A DNA stretch of 64,000 bases from NCBI GenBank assembly GCA_028554795.2, contig CM068838.1, positions 131,883,428-131,947,427 on the forward strand, written 5' to 3'. The stretch is from Sinohyriopsis cumingii. Lineage: Eukaryota; Mollusca; Bivalvia; Unionida; Unionidae. Below the pieces are notes generated by a model, which saw only the letters and a list, made by a program, of their open reading frames with translations, did not search any database and had not been told where the DNA came from. Both the position numbers and the translations under genes were made by a program. Numbering within the stretch: the first letter of the stretch is position 1; each line of letters opens with the position of its first letter. This document shows positions 47,730-59,312 of this stretch, piece by piece.

Positions 47730-48470
47730 ATTCTACTTCTGTAAATCTGGTTTATTTAATGGCAAGATAAAGTCTTCAAAATGTGATAACAAATCCTACG
47801 TTAGCTACTTCTACAACCAAAACCATGCTTGGTTCAATGTTAATAAGTTACGGTACAAATATAATTCCCACAGATCTTACAAGTTTATAGAGAATTTAGT
47901 GATCATGATGCTCCCAGTATAGCAATCATCGTTAACGTGCACCTCCAAGCGTCCTACATGCGCCTTATCTGGATTTACAACAAAACTGATTTTAACAAAT
48001 TAATCGCTCTAATAACAAGAGCTAACTGAGCTAACTGGGCAGATATATTGACAACACCAAGGGATATTGATGTTGTAACTGATATATTCACAACCAAACT
48101 ATTATAATTCTGAACTTTGTGTATTCCTTGTAAAACTGGAACAATTCGCCCAACCGCTAAACCGCGGTTTTGATTTCCAAGTAAGAAACACGATAAGGAA
48201 AATTTGACAATCCACTGGAATAAATTCCAACAAATCAGGAATAAGGCAACAATACAAAAATATGTGCCAAAAAGAAATAGTTGGATAATATTGATGCACA
48301 TCTTTCACATTCTGAAAATAAATGATTCTAAAACAGTTTGGAAAATTACAAAATCCCATTTAAAAAAAATAAATCCTTCGAATTACATTACAACACTTAT
48401 AGAAACAAGAAATAATGCTTTGGTTTGTATCTATGATGAAAAAGAAAGGATAGCTTATTAAACGATTCTT

Positions 48471-49650
48471 TTACTTAAGTTTCAACTACAATATCTTCAT
48501 ATACTCACACAATCTCACATTTCATCACATAGGGATTTTAAGTTTTGTGGTTTTATTGGTTTATTGTTTTTTGTTAATTTTATTTTTTATTTTATTTGGC
48601 AAATTACTTAGCTAAGAAATTGAGGTGACACTGAAAAAGACCATTAGAGTTATTATAAAAAAACCAAACTTATGGACTTTACATTGTCATTTGTAAATGT
48701 CTTATTCCCTTTTTACGGCCATGTCCTACCCCTGTTGTTGCTCTGGTAGGGATAGTTTTAATTGTTGCTACCGGTGTCTCGGTGGTGAGCGTCGGTTTCG
48801 TCATAGAAGGTTTCGAAGTCGTGTATCTTGACAGTCTGTTTCTTTTCGGTTGGGCTAAAACAAAGACTTATACATTTCTCTCAAATGTTTTAAATCCATT
48901 AAAATGTCTTGTAACAGAGTAACCGTTTTTATTTCACTCTCTTCCTTCTGTTCACTGTTCAAAGTTTTCGTCTCTTCTCGCGTTCACCATCATCGTTTGC
49001 TTCTTCTTCATGAACAAATACCTGCTCTTCTTTCTGACGTTGCAAACAAAAGTTTCCAATTCTTCCTTGTTTCTCTTTTTATAAATTATCATAGAGTGAT
49101 AATGATGGAGAAGGGGGTGAAGGTAGTATTACCACCTGTAAAATTACATGCAGAGCCAATAGAAAAGCGCAGAAATCAATTTTAAGTAATCCTCCTCTAA
49201 ATGAACACTTGCTACTACAGTCCTAGTAGTAGTAGTCGCACTACGATGTATCCGCGGCAGGCACATCGTCTTTTTTCTATTAGCCATTACTAATGCACTA
49301 AAATTCTTCGGCAATGGTAAATGGTAAGATCATGTATACAGAAAGTTGCATCACGCATCTGTTCTGACTGGAAGGGAGACAACACATCCATTCTAAATTA
49401 TGTTACACGCATACTGATTATTGTACATTCCAGTCCTCTTCGATCTGGTCTCTCACTTGCTCACTGTGACAGATCTCGAGACAACCAATTAAGATGTGGG
49501 CAAAACTAGAGCCTTCGACCATCATTTCCAACATAATATTTAGTCCAGACTTCCTGGTATATGTGATGGCAGGTGGGACATTACTACGATTACAGATACA
49601 GCTAGATCGAAAAGAAAAATCTATTTAGAGCCTATAGTGTGTCTCAGTCT
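48471..49650. other. Intergenic, nothing recognised
   Basis: Includes a 93-codon frame at 48904-49185 without known domain and a CT-rich stretch near 48940-49080. No transposon hallmarks were identified. Confidence 0.45.
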
Positions 49651-49663
49651 ATGGACCGGCTGT

Positions 49664-49914
49664 AGTTGTTGTTGTTGTTATGGGGTTTAATGACATTTTT
49701 CAGCACAATATAGGCTATACATGGCGGCCAGTATAAATGGTGGAGGAAGAACCCGGGAAAGCCCGGAAAGAACCACCGACCCACGAGAAGCAACCGGCAA
49801 GCTTTCTCACATATCCACATTGGCTGAGCCCGAGACTCTAACCCATGCAGACAGAAGTAAGATGGCAGTGATATGTGATGGAGAGCGCTTTAGACCACTC
49901 GCCCCCCCCCCCTC
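49664..49914 (-). mobile_element. tRNA-derived SINE, family S1, full length, reverse orientation
   Basis: Begins with GTTGTTGTTGTT (tail complement) and contains GACATTTTTCAGCACAATAT and AGAACCCGGGAAAGCCCGGA. It ends near a C-run where the GGGGCC head should be. An 11-bp target duplication GGACCGGCTGT lies at 49653-49663 and 49915-49925. Confidence 0.9.
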
Positions 49915-50277
49915 GGACCGGCTGTGAGAAGACGTTTGCTGATAATAACTGAAGCGGTATGATACCTGTCAACCCTCTTTGGTTAACAAACCCGACGATC
50001 CTTTTAAGGGCCACTCAGATCTCTATAAAAAAAATTGATAATGCTCATTAGTATTGTCCAATTTTGTTTGTATGCCTCTGCATATGTTTACAACCACTCT
50101 AAAATTTATATTCTGTACCTCTTTTACGTGTTTTGGGTATAGCGTGTTTATGAACACTACCTGCCCGTGCTGGCCTGTATGCTACCCTTACCACTCCATA
50201 TCATTCGATAGTAGGTATAGATGTTTGTATTAACTACATAGGGCGTGTTGCATAATATGTATGGGACATTGGATAGC

Positions 50278-50575
50278 AATACTAATTTTATGTTTTGGAT
50301 TGTATTTAAAACTTAGTATGTTGGATAGTACTCAAAGATTTGTCTGTTGGATAGTAATCAAAACGCATGTATTGGATAGTAAATCAAAAAAGTGATGTGT
50401 TTTATAGTAATCAAAAGTATGTGTTGGATAGTACATCAAAAAATGCTGTGTTGGATAGTAATCAAAAGGTATGCGTTGATAGTAAATTAAAATTTGTGTG
50501 CCGGATAGCAATAAAAAAAAAAAATGTGCTGAATAGTGATCATAAAGTATGTTTAGAATAGTATCTAAAAACTAA
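50278..50575. repeat. ~26-bp degenerate minisatellite
   Basis: TGTTGGATAGTAATCAAAAG and variants (GTATGTRTTGGATAGTA, with CATCAAAA spacers) recur about ten times between 50278 and 50575, with A-runs of changing length. Confidence 0.8.
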
Positions 50576-50639
50576 CATTACATTTTCCATTGTGCCCCAT
50601 AACTGTTTAACGTTGAAACGAACTATAACTAAAAGTTTT

Positions 50640-50920
50640 AACATTATCATTCCTGTAGTAACCCAGAGTATCTAATTTAAACATACGGTGTAATGTTAAT
50701 TCCCGTAGTGTCCCAGAAAGGTTCCATTACTGCGGTCAACCACTTGTAACAATGCGACAATATATCCTCAGTGTTGAATCACCGTGTTCCCCAGAGCGTC
50801 TCGCATGCTCAATATGTGGACATGTTTAACATTACCTTTTCTGTAATGTCCCAGAGTGGCGCCACATGTAAACCTACAGTGTAATGTTAAGTCCCGTCGA
50901 GCCATATGGCGACTCATATT
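50640..50920. repeat. Degenerate direct repeat around 'GTAATGTCCCAGAG'
   Basis: ACATTATCATTCCTGTAGTA followed by ACCCAGAG is echoed by GTTAATTCCCGTAGTGTCCCAGA and by ACATTACCTTTTCTGTAATG, then TCCCAGAGTG. Each is followed by a C/T-rich step and 'AAACMTACRGTGTAATGTTA'. Two to three units of roughly 75-170 bases. Nature unknown. Confidence 0.45.
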
Positions 50921-53900
50921 ACTATTAGAATATTGCGTTAAATATGCAGACAAATAATTCGGAATTGTTAACATTTATAAACGCCAACAAATCGTTTGAT
51001 ACTTATCAAATATTAAATTATTTAAAAATTTAACACTATCTTGAAACGATAAAAAATAGGTATCCAACATATACAAATAGTAATGATTTATAAAAAAAAA
51101 TTATTAGTCATGCCGTTTAACACTGACAAATAAAAACCAAGGATATGTTACATACTTTTTTGCCTAAACATCACCGAACTTCCGTCAGAGGAAATATGAT
51201 ATGTTGTGAAAATATTTCATCATTGATGCAGTCTATCACCATTATAATCCAACATTTTTTATATTTTCTGGATTCGAAAGCATCGTTATTGTTTCTTTAT
51301 AATTGTTTTTTGTTTCGTTTTGTTTAAATTTTGCAAAGCTCATCTGATCTTGGCAAGGTTCTGCGTCCGTCAACGTATGCTTTGTTAACGCTCTATTCGT
51401 CACATTTCTGACCTGATATGGATCAAACTTGGAATATAAATTTATATCATCAATTTCTCAGATGACTTCGAACATACGCGAGATCCACGAATTTGACTGA
51501 TTTGATCATGCATCTGATTTGCGGACGCTCTAACCATTTAGGTTACCGGAGCGGTCTTCTATAATAAGTGAGATGTGGACATATTGATGACATGATTACA
51601 GCTTAGTGTTTATTCGCATTACTTACTTTAACTAGATTTTCACTTGTATATGGCAATATTAAACCATTATATTTTCACTTGTATATGGTAACATTAACAA
51701 TGATTATTGAATACATATAAAGTTCTAGCTGATATACAAGGATTAGCAGTTTAGTAAACCAGCGGCCACGGTGCCTCCACCCCTCCCCCACCATTGTCAT
51801 TTGTAATGCCCATCGAAGTTAGATGTCTTAAAGAACAATTATATCCATTTTAGTGTTTCTGTTCCATCTTCAACTTTTCTCTTTGTTTAATTTCCTCTCA
51901 TATAAGTAGTCCCCTTTCCTCGTTTTGTAAATGTAGAACTATTTAAAAAGTGACCCTTCGGCAATTTCGGTGTAAAAATTTAAAAAAATGTGGGTTGTGT
52001 TCGGCAGACTTGCCACCAATCCGTGTTCACAGATTGCGAAGTACTAGATGATTATAGCTGATATATTAACTGATTCCTATACAATGATAAGAAAGTGCCT
52101 CTCCACATAGGTTCCTATTTTGTATAAGGTTAGATTTTTAAAATTTCCCAGGTTTTGCTCCCCGATAAAATACTAGCCATTAAAAAAGGCCATGCACATC
52201 TTATTGTTAAAAAATAACTTTTAATTCCATTTATTTTGGTGTATGACCGATGGGTGTAGTTTGGGTTTTAGGTCTAGAGTGTACAGCTTGGCCTTACTTC
52301 AGATGCGCATTTGTCAAAAAACTATAAAATAGCTCCGCTTCGTCATTGTCACTTCATGAACTTCAGAGGTAACTTGTAAATAAAAAGTGCCGATAGCTTT
52401 TTCTTTTACATTTTATATACTTTGTAATTAATTCACTGCACTTCCACGAGCTGGTAATGTCTAGTCGCAACATTAGCTTTCCCTATTTTCATCACTGCTA
52501 AAGATAGTGTACTTTTTAGACTAATGTTTACTTATTAGAATAGGTACAATTTCCACAAGTACAGTATCCAAATAAATTTCAGCCACAGTACAGGAAAGTA
52601 ATATAGAGATAAGTATATCCACTGTGCATTTTGCAAATGCAAACAACTTCACCTTTACATCTGTCACTTTCTCATGTTCATAATATCTGTTGATCAACCT
52701 CTATGAGTCCCCTACCCATAGTGTTATGTTTCTTAGGAGTAATATTTTAACGGATTTATTAGAGAAACAATATTTTATTAACATTTGTTTTACATTTTTA
52801 AAATGATTAGTAGAGTGCAGACATTAATAGAATAGTTTTAGTTTAATATACGTTTGGATTTTATGAGAAGCAATAAGATTTATACTATATTTTCTATTTT
52901 ACTCCGTTTCAAAATGATACACATGTAAATTACATCTCCATTGACATCATGGCGGAGTAAGGAATTCTTGTCTCATTTTCATACAAGAAATCTCTCTTCT
53001 TAACTAAAACTATGATTGAATAATATAATTTAATTTCTTACATACTGAGGCAAACTTTACTTTGAATTTCAATAAGTAAGGCAAACCCATTCATTTGAAT
53101 AGTGAATCGATGTGTGTGTAATGTATTTTCGAGTTTGTCATTAATTTGTGGAGTAGTTTTTGTTCCTTAAAATGTTAAAGAGGCACTGTTAGTACTTAAA
53201 ATTTGTCTTAGACTACCACTCCCTCCAAATAGTACCAGATACCGAACAGTTTGTCTTTAGTAGTCAAAGCGGTATTTATTTATAAAGCTACGTTAGTTAC
53301 ATGATGTTCCGAAATGTTAGACCTCGACGTTGATTCGTTTTTTGCGTCTAGGTCTTACTGCCTAAATAACGGCTCTGTGTAGAGTGTTTTGATGTCGACT
53401 AACATCATAAGGAAAGTCAAATTTTCAGGAAAATCTCATACAACTGGCAGCCAATAACAATACTTTTCTACTAAGTAAAGTCCTAATGTTTTAGTCAGAC
53501 TTTACTTACTGTTATGTCTTTTCTTTAATAAATTCAAATTCTCGCAGAAGAAATGGACCTGTTTACAAGTTTCATTGGTGTACATTTCATTTGGCTGGTG
53601 AAATGCAATGGAAGCCAGGAATGTCAAAATCTGGTTAAGTTGAAGTATACTTCTTTAGCGAAACAAATAAAAATATATTAATATTCAAGAAAGTGTTTTG
53701 ATAGCATCATTTTGTTCAAGATTCTTTTCATCCTTTTAACCGATTTTGGTATTCCTGTCTTCTATTGCATTCCAGCCAACTGAAATGTAGGCCAACAGAA
53801 CTTATAACATTTGCTTGTATGGGAATTTAGTAGGAAAAAGACATCAGAAGTCTGTCAAGTGTGTGAGATATTCATGAAAATTTGACTTATCATTCCAGTG

Positions 53901-54330
53901 TTAATCTACATCGGAACATGCTACACAGCACATTATTTGGACAGTAAAACTTGACCCAAAATATAAATACAAGCGTCGATGTCTTGCATTGTAGGAGTAC
54001 ATGAAGGGCTACCCCATGGCCTTCATGAACTTGTGACCCATTCATGAAAATCTATTTAATATTTATCTTTGAGAATCATAGCAAAAATACATTATTTAAA
54101 TGATAGAAATGATTAACTTAGAACAATACTGCATCTTAATCCAAGCTTCTGATTTTGCAAGAAGGTGTCCCAGACCTACTTTACCATTTGCTTACCAACT
54201 TCTCAGCTGAAGCATAATTGTCAAGAAATTCCCAGGCATATTGTCTGTTTTATAACTCTGCAATAGATATTATTTTTTCCATAGACAAGACATTTCAAAC
54301 ACATTTCATCCAATTCATTGGTGTTTCTCT
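50921..54330. other. Intergenic, nothing firmly recognised
   Basis: AT-rich unique-looking sequence. A tRNA-like fragment on the minus strand at 51485-51560 is listed separately. No exon of ENY2 was recognised here. Confidence 0.45.
51485..51560 (-). mobile_element. Possible tRNA-like SINE head fragment
   Basis: The reverse complement reads CGCTCCGGTAACCTAAATGG then TTAGAGCGTCCGC, similar to a box A region (GGTNNCCTAATGGTTAGAGC). A matching box B is not clear (TCAAATTCGTGGATCT). Short and uncertain. Confidence 0.35.
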
Positions 54331-54344
54331 TCAACTTAATAATG

Positions 54345-54595
54345 GGGGCCCCGAGTGGCCGAGTGGTCTAACGCGCTTTCCGTTACGGATCACTGCCATC
54401 TCACCTCTGTCTGCGTAGGTTCGAGTCTCGGATTCGGCCAATGTGGGTATGTGAGAAAGCTTGCCAGTAGCTTCTCGAGGGTCGGTGGTTCTTTCTGGGG
54501 ATTTCCCTGGTTCTTCCTCCACCATTAATACTGGCCGCCATGTATAGCCTATCTTGTGCTGAAAAATGGCGTTAAACCCTACAACAACAACAACA
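54345..54595 (+). mobile_element. tRNA-derived SINE, family S1, best-preserved copy
   Basis: Box A TGGCCGAGTGG and box B GGTTCGAGTCTC are intact, followed by the whole body and a (ACA)n tail. A perfect 14-bp target duplication TCAACTTAATAATG lies at 54331-54344 and 54596-54609. Compared with the other copies it has few private changes, so it is probably the youngest or closest to the consensus. Confidence 0.95.
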
Positions 54596-54609
54596 TCAAC
54601 TTAATAATG

Positions 54610-56669
54610 TATTAGATTTACAAAATATTAAACTTCTACTATTTGATTAAAATGAAAATGGTTTAGTTTGCTTAATATCTTAATATCTTTTGCCATGTAG
54701 TGACATTATTACGCTGAATTGTCTAAACCCAACTATAAACCTTATCTGGTTCCTTGGTTGAAATGCTGACAGAAATTGTCCAATGTAATGTATTATATTT
54801 CCATAGCCTGATGCATAACCATTACAGTTTGTAAAAGCCATGTTCAGAATAGGCCAGCATATTTGCGAATCATGAAAATATAGGGGTAGTATTCTGTGTC
54901 CAGAATCAGTATTGATTTGAACAGAATGTTATGGAGACAGTTGCTGCATTTCAAATTTTAATCATTGCAGTATTTTATTTTTGTCAGTCCGACGAATTCA
55001 GTATGCATTTTGTGCCGATATTTGTGATGCAAACCTTACATGCACAGAAAAGCTGAACTGTCATGTATATATTGTTTGGGTATGATGTCTTACTTTCAGT
55101 ACCAACGGTGTTGTGTAGAATGTTTCCAGGTTGACTGATCCCAGAACTAGATGCCAAATTTTTAATAATACATGTATCTCACAAACTTGGCAACCCTTCT
55201 TAATGAAACAAAGAAAACCACACTAATGCTGATAAAAGCAGTTTGATAGCTTCATTTTATTAAAGGAATGTACCCCTAATAGGCCTTCTGTCATCATCAC
55301 ATTTCTACAAACTGAAATATATGTGAAGGAAACATGAAAATGCATCCACTTGCTTATTGGTAGCCTCATTTCCCTATTAGTAGCCTCACTAATCTGATCT
55401 GGTCTGCAGAATCCTGACCTCAAACAGGTGTTATCTTGGAATGACTGAATATAGCATAGCATGTTTAATTAGCATATAAATACCACTACAAAGCAATGTG
55501 ATTCTTGTAAAATTGGAAGTGGAAACAAAAATTAGAAGGAATTGCTTAACTAGTGGTATTAATTGATAATGGAATATGGTACTGCACTTGTAAACAAGTA
55601 AAATCAGTCATCTGGTAAGTGAACAATACAGATTTACAATTGTGAAGATATCTGTCTGTCTGTCTCTTTTTCTATCTTTCACTGGGGTATATGGATTATT
55701 TGAGCATTAGGTGCAAGAAGAAAATTGTGATGAAATATGTCTTTGTCATGGTTATTCATCTTCTAACTTGTAAATTCTAATGCACATATATGTAATTAAA
55801 TTTAAACAATATATATTACAAACAACATACATTACTGGTGCATACAGCTTTAGTGCAGTTACATCTGATCTATTTTAATTTTTTATACTGACGGTCATGT
55901 AATTGTTTAAAATACTCACTGTGGGATCCTATATTTGTTCATCCGCGATCTCTTCCCCAAAATGAAATATATTTTGCACATGAAGCTAAGATTTTCTGGT
56001 CAAAAAGTATTGTCGTATAGGCTGGCAAATACAGAAATTGGGTATTTTACATCTGGTCTGGAAGTTGAAAGTGTCTTTTAAAATATGATAGGATATTTTG
56101 TGAAAAACTCAAAGCGCAAACTTGTGCTGCAAGATTCTTAATCATTGAGATGTTGTTATGATTTTTTAAATATATCAAATGGTTTGCTGACCAGGACTAG
56201 TTCAGGGTATTCTTGTTGCTATATTTTGGTGAGTGTGCTGACATTGATAAAGTTCTATGATTTCATGAAATATACGGGAACTTGAACTGAAAACATAATT
56301 TATATTGATTGAAAGCACCTCATATAACTTTATTATACTTACAGCAGAGATATGGAGTAAATGCATAAAATGAAATTTTTGTTGCACAAGATGATTGCAT
56401 TTAAGAATTTCATTCTGCACTTTTACTCAAATTGCATGCTTGAAATAAACTGCTTTTCTAAGGCAATGCTTTTCTGCACTGATTTCAGCTTTTTCTGGAA
56501 CCATTGGAGATTTGTATCCCTGCCTAGATTTGACTAAATAAAAGCATACTACTGCTCAGAATTTATAAAAGTGATTAACTTCCTTTGTAATATTTTTGAT
56601 TTTGAAACCAACCTTTCATATCTCATCGGATGAGTTCACAGAGTCAGAAACGAAACTTTCAAACACGCA
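54610..56669. other. Intergenic or ENY2 upstream/intron sequence, nothing recognised
   Basis: No exon, array or transposon protein was recognised. A short (TCTG)n run lies near 55655. The first exon of ENY2 could lie here or further left but was not identified. Confidence 0.45.
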
Positions 56670-57750
56670 CATGGATGAATGTGATATTCACAATGTCAAC
56701 AACAAACCTGAGAGATGCAGTAATTGAAAATACTGTTCTGATCACTGGAACAGTTGTTTAAGAGAAATATTAATATCATTTTGCAAATAGAATGGTTCAG
56801 ACTATGACCAGTGCTTTCTAGGGTCTGTAAAAATGTAGCATAGAAAAACATACTGAGGCCAAGGGCTATTGCATATCTATCAGAGATGTACCATTTTATA
56901 AGTCTTGTCAAAATACTAGATTCGAGAAAAAAGGGTAACTGAATGTTTTGGTAGGAAACTAAGAGCTTCAGAGCCAGTAAGCCAAGATGAGAAAAAAATG
57001 TTTTATTTATGCTGGCTAAATGGACTGTCACATAAAAGCAGCTTTGCAGTATTCCCCATTTAACTATTTTGATACAGTGTTGGCTAGCGATAGAAGAAAC
57101 ACTGTAGGATACAGATCATAGCTGGGGTCCCTCCAACAGCAAGATAAAAATGACAGAGCATAAACATATACATTTAGCTGGTAATAAGAATGGTAATAAA
57201 TATATTTGCATTTATGCATCTTGAATTTCCTCAAAATGTACTTTCTTAGTTCTGCAGATCTGAATGACATGTCCTGCAAAACCTGATACACACTGAAACT
57301 GTACTGGAATTTTTCCAGTTTAAAATCTGCACTGAATTGACCCAGTAATTCAGTCCATCATAATCAGAAAAGCAGGATTGAGATGCATGAACATAAAAAC
57401 AAAATCTATCCATTCCAAACCAAAAGGAAATGTTGCAATGTGGATTCATTCACAACATGATTTTAAATTCAAATTTTAAGTAGACCAAAACAAAATTCTT
57501 TTTTAAACTACTATCGAGTGCACAACGAAGTTCAAGGGTTTTTGGGCACATTAATATTGTTATTGTGTTTTGATGAATATACGGTTGTGTATTTATTTTT
57601 AATAGAGCATAAATTCAATTACTTTGTTTATTGTAGTGTATTCCTTTATTATTAAGCCTTAGGCAAAGGTTATGCAGTATTATTCCCAAGTACTCATTCA
57701 TTTCCCATAGAAATGCAGTAACTTGTAAATATTATTATATAAAGTAATAT
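56670..57750 (-). repeat. Interspersed repeat family A, copy 2 (inverted relative to copy 1)
   Basis: The reverse complement follows 34610-35640 block by block over about 1 kb at moderate identity. At its end the 28-bp unit (GTTGACATTGTGAATATCAC) is present once, where copy 1 has seven tandem copies. It ends about 220 bases before the ENY2 exon. Confidence 0.75.
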
Positions 57751-57972
57751 TTTACATCCAATTAACACTGACCAACTGAAAAGGTAACATTGTGGAAGTC
57801 ATGAAAGATGGTTCTAACACGATGTATAACATTCCAAAATAATTTACAGCACTTGTATTTCCCCCCAAAATTTATTTTCAGTCTTTACATTTATTCTGTT
57901 TTTCATGCCCCATAAACATTTATTCCTCAAGGGAGTTGTTTTAATACATGCATATTTTATTTATTTATATAG

Positions 57973-58053
57973 CTTGCAAGAAAGGAAAATCAAAGATGCC
58001 CAGATGAGAGCACAAATTAACCAGAAACTAGTTGAAACAGGAGAAAGAGAAAG
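57973..58053 (+). CDS. ENY2: ENY2 internal exon (SAGA DUB module / TREX-2 subunit)
   Basis: ENY2 is a ~100-residue helical protein. It sits in the histone H2B deubiquitinase module of SAGA and in the TREX-2 mRNA export complex. The exon reads LQERKIKDAQMRAQINQKLV then ETGERER, matching the first helix of ENY2, which starts at about residue 8 in the family. It follows T-rich TTATTTATATAG and ends at AG|GTATAA in phase 2, the exon boundary expected before LKELL. If an internal AG at 57979-57980 is the acceptor, the exon is eight bases shorter. The first exon with the ATG and the exons for the rest of the protein were not found. A retrocopy is unlikely because the match stops exactly at a donor site. 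Confidence 0.85.
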
Positions 58054-58351
58054 GTATAACAGAAATATGAAGAGATAAACTTTTTTTTTAAAGCATTTAT
58101 TTTTGTGATTATTGTCAAGGATGCAAAGACTTTCCATTTTCAGAACCACTATCATGAAGAACAAGAAGTCATTTTTCTTCTCTTAAACATTTTTTAGATT
58201 TTAAATTTTTTTTTCTTAGTGGGAGTATTATGCAATTGTATTAATGTCTTTAGGTTCAATTAAATATTATGGTATTGTAGCTCTATTAAGGTATCTTACA
58301 TCGTGGTACAACATTTATATATGAATTGATAAATTACTAATAAATCTTTTG

Positions 58352-59312
58352 TAAATGTTATACTAGTTATAAATTCTAAGTAAATGTTATAGGTCTTATA
58401 CATCTTTAGTAACTGTTATAGTGCTTATAAATCTTTAGTAAATGTTTTAGGACTTATAAATCTTTAGTAAATGTTTTAGTACTTATAAACCTTTAGTAAA
58501 TGTTATAGTACTTATAAATCTTTAGTAACTGTTATAGTGCTTATAAATCTTTAGTAAATGTTATAGTGCTTATATATCTTTAGTAAATGTTTTAGGACCT
58601 GTAAATCTTTAGTAAATGTTTTAGTACTTATAAAACTTTAGTAACTGTTATAGTACTTATAAATCTTTAGTAAATGTTTTAGTACTTATAAACCTTTAGT
58701 AAATGTTATAGTACTTATACATCTTTAATAAGTTGTTATAGTACTTATAAATCCTTAGTAAATGTTATACTACTTATACATCTTTAGTAACTGTTATAGT
58801 GCTTATAAATCTTTAATAACTGTTATAGTACGTATAACTCTTTAGTAAATGTTTTAGTACTTATAAATCTTTAGTAAATGTTATAGTACTTATAAATCTT
58901 TAGTAACTGTTATAGTACTTATACATCTTTAGTAACTGTTATAGTGCTTATAAATCTTTAGTAAATGTTTTAGTACTTATAAACCTTTAGTAAATATTAT
59001 AGTACTTATAAATCTTTAGCAACTGTTATAGTGCCTATAAATCTTTAGTAAATGTTATAGTACTTATACATCTTTAGTAACTGTTATAGTATTTATAAAT
59101 CTTTAGTAAATGTTATAGTGCTATGAATCTTTAGTAAATGTTGTAGTACTTATAACTCTTTAGTAAATGTTATAGTGCTTGTAAATCTTTAGTTAATGTT
59201 ACAGTACTTATAAATCTTTAGTAACTGTTATAGTACTTATAAACCTTTAGTAAATGTTATAGTACTTGTAAATCTTTAGTAGATGTTATAGTACTTATAA
59301 ATCTTTAGTAAA
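58352..59312. repeat. 29-bp minisatellite, about 33 copies
   Basis: The unit TTATAAATCTTTAGTAAATG followed by TTATAGTAC repeats with period 29 (for example AATGTTTTAG at 58441 and 58470). Sites alternate between a few states: GTAAATG/GTAACTG, TTATAG/TTTTAG, AAATC/ACATC/AAACC. It lies about 300 bases after the ENY2 donor site, probably in an ENY2 intron. Confidence 0.95.

Larger units (their letters stand above)
42790..48470 (+). mobile_element. Non-LTR retrotransposon (APE type) remnant, expanded and split
   Basis: Left piece 42802-43070 translates as LCFSETHLN followed by KLDGFMEPFRKDRN and HGDGIIVYVS, an apurinic-type endonuclease. The first tandem unit then reads IIIGDYNTDLL, the GDxN catalytic box. 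After the 68-bp array and an inserted DNA transposon, 47730-48470 continues with SDHDAPSIAI, YMRLIWIYNKTDFNKL, CIPCKTGTIRP and WKITKSHLKKINPS. These are the endonuclease end and the linker before the reverse transcriptase. The reverse transcriptase itself is absent: the element breaks off near 48470. Several stops and frameshifts are present. The clade (CR1/L2/Jockey-like) is not decided. Confidence 0.85.
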
